Assembly: GCA_910576385.1 (NCBI GenBank)
Contig: CAJTIR010000001.1
Location: forward strand, 124,001-188,000
Length of the DNA: 64,000 bases
Origin: Lachnospiraceae bacterium
GTDB lineage: Bacteria > Bacillota > Clostridia > Lachnospirales > Lachnospiraceae
Direction of reading: 5' to 3'
The notes under the pieces are model-generated. The model did not search any database. It saw nothing but the letters and a program-made list of their open reading frames with translations, and was not told where the DNA came from. Positions 16,886 to 25,137 of this stretch are shown here, piece by piece (position 1 is the first letter of the stretch; each line of letters begins with the position of its first letter). Made by a program: the position numbers and the translations under genes.

Positions 16886-19171
16886 ATGGAAACAGTAAAA
16901 GTAAGTAAAGGCAGACATTTTTTAAAAAAGGGAGAGAAGCTTAAGGGGCTGTTTGTTATTTTGCAGGGCAGTGTGCGGGCAGTTTTTAAGAATGATGAAA
17001 TCAGTATGGAGGCAGGCGGTATTGTGGGATTGCTTGGGAGCGCTTCTGATACTTATCCTTGTGATTATGTGGCAGATACTGACTGTATCTTGTATGCCTA
17101 TCCGTATCGTGGGGTGGAGGATTATAAGAAGATTTTTGCTGCGGATGAAAAATATGTAGCAGTATTTACAATGGGCGCTATGCATGAGGCGGCAACTGTG
17201 TTGCGCAGATATGCAACATTCTATAAGATGGCGCAGGATTATTATGGAAAATTGATGGATTATTACAGTGAGTATAAAAAAATGTGTAATGATTATCAGA
17301 TACCAGAGAAAACATTTCACCGGCTGGCTTCGGCTAAGCCAGTGCAGCTCAACGGTTCCATTGAGAAATGGACGATGGATTATTATGAAAAAATGTCCAC
17401 GCTTTCTTTAAAATATCTGGATCAGTTTTTAGCCCGTGATTATGAAATTGGAATTGGAGAGATTCAAAATGCAGTTTGTTGGATGAGTAGAGCAGTCTCT
17501 TTGATCAAGGAATTGAAAAATTACCTGCAGATTGATAGAGAGCTGCTTTTGTCACAAACGGAAGAAGATCTGTTTCAGATGTATTTTGAGCTGGCCAAGA
17601 AAGCGGCAGGCACAGGTATGGAGATGGAACCACTTTTTCAGAAGATTTCTGAGATTATAGAGTTTTCCAGAGGAAGCCGCCTATTTCCAGATCAATTGAT
17701 GAATGAGCGTTTTACAGAATATCAAAATTATGATTTTAAGCAGCAGCAGGAGACGGGCAAGATTGGAGAGACTGATATTGGGCTGGAAGAGACGTTTGAG
17801 GAATATGAAGAGGGCATTGATTATCTGGGACAAATTTTGGAATACACAGAGTATGAAAAGGGCAAGGCAGAGCAGTTTAAAAATACTCTGCAAAAGTATA
17901 AGAATCTTCCTGACCGGCTTGCTACCACAGATGATGTACGAAAGCTTCGCAAAAATATAACTCAGGAGTTTTATGATATCTACGAATTAGCATTTTACCG
18001 CTCGCTCAAGGGAGGACGTATGCCGGCAGCAGTAAATATGTTTTTGAATTTTGGATTTATGGATGAGGAGCTTGCAGGTGTTGACAATACCCATAGCCTC
18101 TATGATTTAACACAGGAGCTTGATCGCTGTAAGGCAGACAATGTATTTACAATATATGAGTGGCTGCTGAGTATTTACCGTGGTGAAAATGAGCCATCCA
18201 GAAATGAATTTGATATGGATTATACTAATTATCTGAATGAGCAGAAGAAGACAGGGAAGATTACTGCAGCCCAGGTAAAAGAGCTGGCAGTGGATCATCG
18301 GGAAAAGGTTAGTTTTGAGCTGAAAAACATGTTTATCTCAACGAACCGTGCTACCTATGGCAAGATTTCTACGTTCTGTCCCGTTTTATGCGAAGATGAT
18401 ATTATCAGTAGCGTGGAACATATGTTAATTACTGCGGAGAAGGCAAATGGCATGTTAGATCAGATCCGTAAGATTGATTATTCTTTGTTTTATCGAGAAG
18501 TGGGATATTCTGACCCTGAACATGATGTCAATATGGAACAGATCCAAAAGGAAGTACTTCCTAATATTATATTGATGCCCAATGCCGGCAGCAAAGCGAT
18601 GATGTGGCAGGAGACAGCCGGAATTAAAAAAGATACATCGGCGAGATTCATTTTCCCGATTATGACGGTAGTGGATATTGAGGACTTGATGACAGAGGCT
18701 TGTGGACGATTCCGTTGGGAGATGTGCCGTAAGATCCAGGGTGTTCGTTGGAATGATGTCACTGAGGCTTCTCTCACCTCTGAGTATAATGATTATATCC
18801 AGTATTACCGCAAAAACCATGATCTTTCGCCTGACGCCAAGGAGAAGATTAAGAATGCATTGAGCAAGGCGAAGAATAATTATCGTGAAGTCTTTGTCAA
18901 GGATTACCAGAGTTGGATCCGTTATGAGTCCAAGGGAAGTTTCCGACTCAACAAAGTAGCAAGAGATATTATTTTCCGTTATTGTCCGTTTAACAAAGAG
19001 ATCCGCAATTTATTGCGTGCAAATCCTATGTATCGAGAGATGTTTGAAAAATTCGAGATTTTGAAGGAACGCAAGAAGCGTCATACAGAGCTATGGTATG
19101 ACCGTTATCAGAAAAAAGGCGGGCAGATCAATGAAGAGCTGCAAATCAACTGGGATTTCTATGATTTATAG
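16886..19171 (+). CDS. Large protein with cyclic-nucleotide-binding-like N-terminus
   Basis: A 761-residue soluble protein. Residues about 1-95 resemble a CRP/cNMP beta-roll (KGRHFLKKGEKLKGLFVILQGSVRAVF, then GGIVGLLG), but the phosphate-binding cassette arginine is not evident, so nucleotide binding is doubtful. The rest is almost wholly helical, with long charged segments and no membrane span, signal peptide or DNA-binding domain. A PNIILMPNAGSKAMMWQE patch near 560-580 is the only conspicuous Gly/Pro-rich motif. GGAGG precedes the ATG. It is probably co-transcribed with the membrane protein before it. I do not recognise the C-terminal family. Confidence 0.65.
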   Translation: METVKVSKGRHFLKKGEKLKGLFVILQGSVRAVFKNDEISMEAGGIVGLLGSASDTYPCDYVADTDCILYAYPYRGVEDYKKIFAADEKYVAVFTMGAMHEAATVLRRYATFYKMAQDYYGKLMDYYSEYKKMCNDYQIPEKTFHRLASAKPVQLNGSIEKWTMDYYEKMSTLSLKYLDQFLARDYEIGIGEIQNAVCWMSRAVSLIKELKNYLQIDRELLLSQTEEDLFQMYFELAKKAAGTGMEMEPLFQKISEIIEFSRGSRLFPDQLMNERFTEYQNYDFKQQQETGKIGETDIGLEETFEEYEEGIDYLGQILEYTEYEKGKAEQFKNTLQKYKNLPDRLATTDDVRKLRKNITQEFYDIYELAFYRSLKGGRMPAAVNMFLNFGFMDEELAGVDNTHSLYDLTQELDRCKADNVFTIYEWLLSIYRGENEPSRNEFDMDYTNYLNEQKKTGKITAAQVKELAVDHREKVSFELKNMFISTNRATYGKISTFCPVLCEDDIISSVEHMLITAEKANGMLDQIRKIDYSLFYREVGYSDPEHDVNMEQIQKEVLPNIILMPNAGSKAMMWQETAGIKKDTSARFIFPIMTVVDIEDLMTEACGRFRWEMCRKIQGVRWNDVTEASLTSEYNDYIQYYRKNHDLSPDAKEKIKNALSKAKNNYREVFVKDYQSWIRYESKGSFRLNKVARDIIFRYCPFNKEIRNLLRANPMYREMFEKFEILKERKKRHTELWYDRYQKKGGQINEELQINWDFYDL

Positions 19172-19220
19172 GCGGTTTTTGATGTTTGAAAAATTTTTTT
19201 GATTTTTTTAAAAATTTTAC

Positions 19221-19249
19221 TTGCATTTTATGACAAACTGTACTATAAT
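19221..19249 (+). promoter_or_regulatory. Strong sigma-A promoter match
   Basis: TTGCAT, a 17-base spacer, then a perfect TATAAT. It is followed about 90 bases later by a terminator, before any gene starts. Confidence 0.65.
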
Positions 19250-19255
19250 CATACT

Positions 19256-19364
19256 TGTAAAAAGGATTTCACCTTCAGAGATCTTTTTTATAAGTTATAC
19301 CCCTTATTAATTATTTATACTCCCCTCATAGGAAAGGCCAGCGGCTCCCCCGCTGGTCTTTTCT
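19256..19364 (+). ncRNA. Candidate small RNA or leader attenuator
   Basis: The interval between the promoter at 19221-19249 and the terminator at 19336-19364 (stem GGCCAGCGG with CCGCTGGTC, five-base loop, then a T-rich run). It would give a ~105-nt transcript with no ORF of note. It could be an independent small RNA, or an attenuated leader for the giant glycosidase gene that starts 200 bases later. No known RNA family is recognised. Confidence 0.45.
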
Positions 19365-19561
19365 CGTCTATTCAAATCTTTATCTAAAATTTCACTTATG
19401 TTTCGAAGGAAATTATTCTAAAATTTCGATATAATGAAAAGTAACGAAAGATCATGTTGTGAGTTTAAGTATTGGCAATATAATAGATAGTTCCAAATTA
19501 TTAAAATTACTGAAAATGATAAAGTAACAGAGAAAAATAAATTTGTGGAAGGAGGAATTAT

Positions 19562-22500
19562 ATGAGATCAGGAAAAAAGATTTTAGCACTGTTTTTGGCG
19601 GCTGGTATGACAATTCCATCTGTGCGAATTGAGGCAGAAGAATTCTATAGTGGGAACAGTCCAAACACAACAGAGGCAGATGTAATGCAGGAGGTGCAAA
19701 GCCAGAGTCAGCAGCGTGAAGTGACAGTACCGCAGCCGTATTATGAATTTACGTTTGATGGGGCTGTCACAGATGGCAAGGTGGAAAATGAGGGAAGCAA
19801 AGAGGGAATTGTCGCTTCCATTTCAGGAAATGGACAAGACCTTGGTATTATGGAGGATGAAATCAGGGGGAATAAAGTCTTGAATCTGCCTGGAGGCGGA
19901 TTGGGAAAAGGGAGTTTAATACTGCCAGACAATATGTTTGCAGATGTGACACAAGAAGGTTTTGCATTTTCATTTTGGATCAATATTGACAGCACAGCCA
20001 GTCAGTACAGCCGCATTTTTTCAGCGACACCTTTTGAATTAAATTCCAATGACGGTGATAATGGAGCCTGGAATGCCCCAGAATTTACCTTTGTGGCAGG
20101 GAGTGAGACAGCAACAGATCTTGGCAACGGACAGAGTGGTTATCACACTTCAATTATGCTTCCAGATCGAAACTCCCAATTAAAGCTGGTATGGGAGCGG
20201 CAGTTTGCCAAGGCAAAGTGGCAGCATGTGACAATCAGTGTATCGCCCACAGATTATCAGGTATATCTGGACGGTGAGAAAGTGAATATGACTTATGACC
20301 GCAATAACAATAAAAGTGCCATTTTAGAAAAGCTGTTTGCAGATGACGCGGCGATTTTAAAAACCTTCACACACAATGCCATTGGCCGTTCTGTCTATTC
20401 TACGGATGCTGATTTAAAGGCTAAAATGGATGAATTTCGGTTTTACAATGTTGCCTTGACATCCGAGCAGGCCAAGGCAGCCTATGACAGTTATGCGGTG
20501 CGGGATTCTGTGATTGAAAAGCTGCAAAATAAGATAGCAGAGGCACAGACAAAAAGTGTCAGCTTTTATACCAGGGACAGTTATGCGCCATTGGCAGCGG
20601 CAATTGCTGAGGGATTGGCGGGTGTGCAAAATCCAGTCACGGAGGCAAATGTAAATCGCATGATTGGAAATCTGACCACAGCAATTGAGAGTTTGAAACT
20701 TTATGAGGGAGTGACAGCAGACGCCACATTTTCCAATGCACAGCTCACCAAAGAGACAGCGCAGGCCAAGATCTTGTTGTCTGACGGTGGATTATCTGTG
20801 GAGAGCCAGGAGCAGATTCAGAAGGCTGTCACGGCTGCAGAACAGGCGCTTACCAATCGGGATCAGAAAACAGTGGATGCAGCATTGCTGGCCTTGCGTG
20901 ACGCAGTAGATGCGAAGTCTTATGGAGCAACTTTGCATTTTGATGCAGATCCAGAAAATCGGAAAAGTGAATTATTCCACGGCTCCACTGGATTTCTCTA
21001 TGGTGTCAGTGAAATAGGAGTTCCTTCAGCCGATTTAATCAAGGCGATTGAACCTAAAATATTGGTGCAGAAAGCGGCTAATGGGCAGCAGCACCCTTCT
21101 GGGGATGGCTATCGCCTGACCTCTTATCTGAAGGAATGCGGGGTAGAGAATATTCAGATTTATCTGCAGGATTATTATCTGGAATGGCCCTATGAGTCAA
21201 ATGGGATTGAGGATTACAATCAGAAGGTGAAAAAAATTGTTACAGAGATGATTGAAGGGAAAACAGCGGAGGAGATTGCGGGCTATAGTTTTGTAATCTT
21301 TAACGAGCCAGATGGGATTTGGTATCAGAATAAGGTTTCCCAGATGTGTACAGATTGGCTGAAGATTTATCAAACGATCAAGGCGATCAACCCAGCAATT
21401 AAAGTGGCAGGACCAAATTTTTCTGTCTATAACAGCAGTGCATATCAGACGTTTTTTGAATTTTGTCAGCAGAACAACTGTCTGCCGGAATACATTACCT
21501 GGCATGAACTTCAGAAGGATAAATTGACTAGCTTTAGATCCCACTGTGATGAAGTGAGGGGCTACATAAAGACTTATTATGCAGGCTCAGGACTAGAACC
21601 AATTATATTTGTCAATGAGACCGTGAATTTTGATGATGTGGGGAATCCTGGTGCTTTGGTGAACTGGTTAGCGATTTTTGAGGAGGAAGACGTCTATGCT
21701 TCCCTGCCCTATTGGGGACTGGCAAACTCTCTCAATGAGCTTGCAGCGGACAGCAATCAGCCCAATGGCGCCTGGTGGGTATACAAGTGGTATGCGCAGA
21801 TGACAGGGAAAAAACTGCCGTTGACCTTGGAAAATATTGAAGGGCCGGGAGCCTATGGCAGATTGTATGGATTGACCAGCATAGATGAAAATGCAGGGAT
21901 GATTTACAGTCTGTTTGGCGGTCAGGCAGGTAAGCAGACCATCAGTATTGAGAATATTCGCTCCAGCAAAATCTTTGCAGGTGCCGACAAGGCTCATGTG
22001 AAATTATACAGCACAAAATATACTGGGCAGCAGGGATTTGCGGATCAAATTCCAGTGGAGTTTGAAGGAAATCTGGCATTTTCAGGGGATGATCTGGTGT
22101 TTACGGTTCCAGATGCAGAGTTGATGGATGCCTATTATGCAGTGATCACTCCGGCAGTGGGAACAGATGTCACCACAATCTCAGCCTATGACAAGAATTG
22201 GGAACAGACTTATGAAGCGGAGAATGCAGCATTGATTGGCGGCGCCCAAGCATTTACCAAGACGGGAGGCGGTGATCTGGCACGTTCCAACCGTGCAGAA
22301 GTGGGCGGCATGAACAGTGAAAATGACGGCGTGAAGTTTACGGTGGAGGTTCCTAAGGATGGCAGATACCGCCTGAATATTTATTACAGCAGCCAGGCGC
22401 CGCAGGTAGATCCGCTGACCTTGCAGTATGTCAGCAAGGATGGGCAGAATCGGGCCATTGGCGCTCTATGTAGCCACAGATTGACGATTGATGGCGGCGC

Positions 22501-23512
22501 GCCGCAGGAAATTGTATTCGATTCTACGGTAAAATGGGGATATTATAATTACAAAACAGTTTATGTGGATTTAAAAACTGGAAGACATGAGATTCAGTTG
22601 ATGTACCAGGGGGAGAACCAAAATGGCAAAGAGATCAATTCCATACTCTGTGTGCTGTTAGATAAAATTGATCTGACGTATGCGCCCAAAGAAGCAGCCG
22701 TGATCGAGATTGAGCCGGAAGAGTTGGCGGCGAGCCAGGAGGGATTTGTCTATGCGCAGGAAGGAAAATTTAGCGGCGGCGGCAGTGCGTCTGGCAGCGG
22801 AAAATTTACCTTCTATGTCAATGTTTCCAGAGATGGTTATTATACTGTGGGGAGTGCGGGAAGTGGTTCTTGCACTTTGTCAAAGAGCAGAGTAAATTAT
22901 GCCAAGGATGCGAAGGCAGAGTCAGCGCTGACTATAGATTGGTTAAAATTGTTTGATCTCACTGTAGGAGATCAAGATGCAGGGATGGTCTATTTGACGG
23001 CAGGCGTGAATCAATTATGTTTGGAGGGCAGCGGATTGGTGCTTGATCTGTTGACCCTTACCGAAAACCTGCAGGCGGCAAAAGAAAATTCTATCATCGT
23101 GGAAGCAGAGGATTGTCAGCTTTCTGGTACAGACGGCAAGGACAATTACCATTATCTTCCAGGCAGCGCCGCAGTGCCGACTGTAATCAAGCAGGAAACG
23201 GCGTCTGGCCAAAAGGCAGTAGAGGGATTCCGAGGCGGAAAAGATAACAAGTTAGCGCTTACTGTGACAGCGCCAGAAGCAGGAGATTATAAGCTGTCTG
23301 TGCGCTATGCCAATGATGAGCCAGCTCCCGTCATGAAAACACAGGCAGGGGCAGATTATGTACATCCTTACAATACTGATTTGGTGGAACGGTATATGCA
23401 GATTTCTGTCAATGGAGAGCCAGCACAGACAGTGTATTTTAAGAATACCTTCTGTTGGGACACTTATAAAAATACGATTATAGATGTAAAACTAAAAAAG
23501 GCGAGAATGTGA
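19562..23512 (+). CDS. Secreted clan GH-A glycoside hydrolase (GH39-like), 5' part
   Basis: A 1316-residue exported enzyme. Signal peptide to about residue 25. LamG/concanavalin-like lectin domain about 55-300. Two FIVAR-like helical segments (about 310-455). TIM-barrel catalytic domain about 460-830 with FNEPDGIWY (acid/base E582) and IFVNETVNF (nucleophile E686), as in clan GH-A and closest by eye to GH39-type enzymes. Then carbohydrate-binding beta domains, including CBM35/CBM6-like ones that begin YEAENAALIGG and IVEAEDCQLSG. The frame ends inside the last of these domains; its final strand (GENVIVFTNDN) and the C-terminal anchor-like domains lie in the overlapping frame at 23509-24474. 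The two frames are joined by a single-base shift at A-AAA-AAG. The substrate is probably an arabinose-containing plant glycan, judged from other genes in the window. Confidence 0.75.
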   Translation: MRSGKKILALFLAAGMTIPSVRIEAEEFYSGNSPNTTEADVMQEVQSQSQQREVTVPQPYYEFTFDGAVTDGKVENEGSKEGIVASISGNGQDLGIMEDEIRGNKVLNLPGGGLGKGSLILPDNMFADVTQEGFAFSFWINIDSTASQYSRIFSATPFELNSNDGDNGAWNAPEFTFVAGSETATDLGNGQSGYHTSIMLPDRNSQLKLVWERQFAKAKWQHVTISVSPTDYQVYLDGEKVNMTYDRNNNKSAILEKLFADDAAILKTFTHNAIGRSVYSTDADLKAKMDEFRFYNVALTSEQAKAAYDSYAVRDSVIEKLQNKIAEAQTKSVSFYTRDSYAPLAAAIAEGLAGVQNPVTEANVNRMIGNLTTAIESLKLYEGVTADATFSNAQLTKETAQAKILLSDGGLSVESQEQIQKAVTAAEQALTNRDQKTVDAALLALRDAVDAKSYGATLHFDADPENRKSELFHGSTGFLYGVSEIGVPSADLIKAIEPKILVQKAANGQQHPSGDGYRLTSYLKECGVENIQIYLQDYYLEWPYESNGIEDYNQKVKKIVTEMIEGKTAEEIAGYSFVIFNEPDGIWYQNKVSQMCTDWLKIYQTIKAINPAIKVAGPNFSVYNSSAYQTFFEFCQQNNCLPEYITWHELQKDKLTSFRSHCDEVRGYIKTYYAGSGLEPIIFVNETVNFDDVGNPGALVNWLAIFEEEDVYASLPYWGLANSLNELAADSNQPNGAWWVYKWYAQMTGKKLPLTLENIEGPGAYGRLYGLTSIDENAGMIYSLFGGQAGKQTISIENIRSSKIFAGADKAHVKLYSTKYTGQQGFADQIPVEFEGNLAFSGDDLVFTVPDAELMDAYYAVITPAVGTDVTTISAYDKNWEQTYEAENAALIGGAQAFTKTGGGDLARSNRAEVGGMNSENDGVKFTVEVPKDGRYRLNIYYSSQAPQVDPLTLQYVSKDGQNRAIGALCSHRLTIDGGAPQEIVFDSTVKWGYYNYKTVYVDLKTGRHEIQLMYQGENQNGKEINSILCVLLDKIDLTYAPKEAAVIEIEPEELAASQEGFVYAQEGKFSGGGSASGSGKFTFYVNVSRDGYYTVGSAGSGSCTLSKSRVNYAKDAKAESALTIDWLKLFDLTVGDQDAGMVYLTAGVNQLCLEGSGLVLDLLTLTENLQAAKENSIIVEAEDCQLSGTDGKDNYHYLPGSAAVPTVIKQETASGQKAVEGFRGGKDNKLALTVTAPEAGDYKLSVRYANDEPAPVMKTQAGADYVHPYNTDLVERYMQISVNGEPAQTVYFKNTFCWDTYKNTIIDVKLKKARM
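23494..23500 (+). other. A-AAA-AAG heptamer at frame junction
   Basis: The zero-frame codons are CTA AAA AAG, so the heptamer sits exactly in the phase used for -1 frameshifting in dnaX. Slipping back one base gives KKGENVIVFTNDN, the expected end of the carbohydrate-binding domain. Without slipping, translation ends at TGA (23510-23512). A one-base deletion or a homopolymer sequencing error would look the same. I see no clear upstream Shine-Dalgarno stimulator or strong downstream stem. Confidence 0.6.
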
Positions 23513-24474
23513 TCGTATTTACCAATGATAATTCCTATAAATTCAGTTCCGTCCAGGATGATTTTTCACCGAGATTAGATCAATTTACAGTCGCACCAGC
23601 AAAGCTTACAGAGAAGCAAGAGGGAAAAGCAGAGATTCCCACGATTACCAAACAACCAACAAAGTCCTCTTATACCTATGGACAGCCAGCAAAGGCCTTG
23701 ACCATAAAAGTATCCGTAAAGGATGGCGGAACTTTGCGTTATCAATGGTATCAGAATAAGAAAAACAGCTATCAGGATGCAACCGCAGTGAAAGGAGCAA
23801 ATCAAGCCTCTTACACACCGTCAACGGCTTCTGTGGGAACAAAGTATTATTATTGTGTCGTGACAAATACGAATCAATCATCAGGTTCGACAAAGACGGC
23901 ACAAAAAAACAGCAACATAGTATCTGTACAGGTGACAAAGGCTGCAAATAAGATTACTGGGGTTGCCAGCAATCTTAAAAAAGTCTATGGCAGTAAAGCA
24001 TTTACCTTGAAGGCCAAAGGCAAAGGTTCTGTGACCTATACCTCTTCTGATAAGAAGGTGGTGACGGTTGGCAAGAAGACTGGAAAAGTAAATATCAAAG
24101 GCTGTGGAAAAGCTGTAATTACAGTGAAAGCAGCCGGAAACAGCAATTATAAATCTGGCACAAAGAAAATTGCTGTGGTGATTGCGCCCAAGAAACAGGC
24201 CATTACCAGTCTGAAGTCCACATCCAAAAACACTGTTACTGTGAAATGGAAAAAGGATTCTAAGGCAGATGGCTATCAGATTCAGTATGGCACCAATCGG
24301 AAGTTTAAGGGTGCGAAAACAGTCAAAGCGAAGAAAAGCAAAACTTCTGTTGTGCTTAAGAAGTTAAAGGCTAAAAAAAGATATTATGTAAGAGTGCGCG
24401 CCTATAAATCTTCTAGTAAAGGGAAGGTATATGGAGCCTACAGCAAAGTGAAAAGTGTGCTGGTAAAAAGATAA
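23509..24474 (+). CDS. C-terminal part of the split glycosidase (Ig-like, FN3)
   Basis: 321 residues in the -1 frame relative to the upstream gene; the ATG overlaps the upstream stop (ATGTGA) and has no ribosome site. The first ~30 residues complete the last carbohydrate-binding domain (VIVFTNDNSYKFSS). Then come an Ig-like repeat (TITKQPTKSSYTYGQ...YYYCVVTNT), a Big/MBG-like repeat (KITGVASNLKKVYGSKAF) and a C-terminal fibronectin type III domain (ITSLKSTSKNTVTVKWKK to the end). The tail is lysine-rich with no LPxTG motif, so wall binding would be non-covalent. It is most likely not a separate protein. Confidence 0.7.
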   Translation: MIVFTNDNSYKFSSVQDDFSPRLDQFTVAPAKLTEKQEGKAEIPTITKQPTKSSYTYGQPAKALTIKVSVKDGGTLRYQWYQNKKNSYQDATAVKGANQASYTPSTASVGTKYYYCVVTNTNQSSGSTKTAQKNSNIVSVQVTKAANKITGVASNLKKVYGSKAFTLKAKGKGSVTYTSSDKKVVTVGKKTGKVNIKGCGKAVITVKAAGNSNYKSGTKKIAVVIAPKKQAITSLKSTSKNTVTVKWKKDSKADGYQIQYGTNRKFKGAKTVKAKKSKTSVVLKKLKAKKRYYVRVRAYKSSSKGKVYGAYSKVKSVLVKR

Positions 24475-24552
24475 TAGAAAATTTGTAGGGGAACAAAGAA
24501 TCCTGCAAAGCAGGAATCTTTGCCTGCGGCTGGTCGCTTTCACGACATATTT

Positions 24553-24672
24553 CATTTCCGCCGCAGTACCCTCGCTTCACTGGGTTGCTAAGTGCCAGTG
24601 GCACTTGTGAAGCAACGACCGAAACGAAGTGAAGAAAGACCCTGCGATTATTGTTCATTATTTTTTGATAAA
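24553..24672 (+). repeat. Cloverleaf-type dispersed repeat, copy 3
   Basis: Almost the same as copy 2: GCAGTACCCTCGCTTCACTG, GGTTGCTAAGTGCCAGTGGC, AAGCAACGACCGAAACGAAG, then ACCCTGCGATTATTG and an AT-rich tail. It sits between the glycosidase and the T-box leader. The bases just before it (24490-24530) hold another small hairpin, ATCCTGC-AAA-GCAGGAAT. Confidence 0.7.
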
Positions 24673-24739
24673 AAATAAAGAAACTGTTAGATTGATGACG
24701 GTTTTTATAGAGTGCCTGTAAAAATTATTAAAAAAATAC

Positions 24740-24768
24740 TTGCCAAAATACAAAAACAGTGCTATGAT
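24740..24768 (+). promoter_or_regulatory. Promoter of the aspS-gatCAB operon
   Basis: TTGCCA and TATGAT with a 17-base spacer, about 28 bases before the first T-box helix. Confidence 0.7.
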
Positions 24769-24796
24769 GTTCAAATCAAAGATATTAGTAAGGTAA

Positions 24797-25113
24797 AGCG
24801 TTGAAGGAGACTCTTGTTTTCAGAGACTGACAGGAATATGGCGTCACCGACTGAGAGCGCCATTTGGAGGAGAAGATAAAGGGAACGCTCTGGAGCAGAC
24901 TGGTTGAAATCTGTCCTTGACAGAAGGTAGGTTAGTACGTCAGTGCACGTTACGCACAAGAGTGGAGAAAGAACGCCTTGGCATTCTTGAATACAGTGGT
25001 GCTGTTAAGAAACTGTCTGTTTGGACAGTGAGTTTCTTTCTCAAAGCGGGTGGTACCGCGGATTGTTGATAATTCGCCCCGGAATACATTTTTGTATTCT
25101 GGGGCATTTTTTA
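24797..25113 (+). promoter_or_regulatory. T-box leader (tRNA-sensing) for aspS-gatCAB
   Basis: A long structured leader. AGCGTT (24797) pairs with AACGCT at the base of stem I. A stem III hairpin (AAGAAACTGTC with GGACAGT...AGTTTCTT) precedes the T-box GCGGGTGGTACCGCGG (25046-25061), followed by a terminator (GCCCCGGAATAC with GTATTCTGGGGC, then TTTTTT). In this class uncharged tRNA stabilises the antiterminator and switches the operon on. A GAU triplet (Asp) before the closing strand of stem I is a possible specifier codon; I could not place the specifier loop with certainty, and Asn is possible given gatCAB. Confidence 0.9.
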
Positions 25114-25137
25114 TAAAATAAAAAAGGAGTGAGCATT

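Noticed and set aside
25129-25137. GTG start for aspS three codons upstream
   Set aside because: It overlaps the AGGAG site that serves the ATG at 25138.
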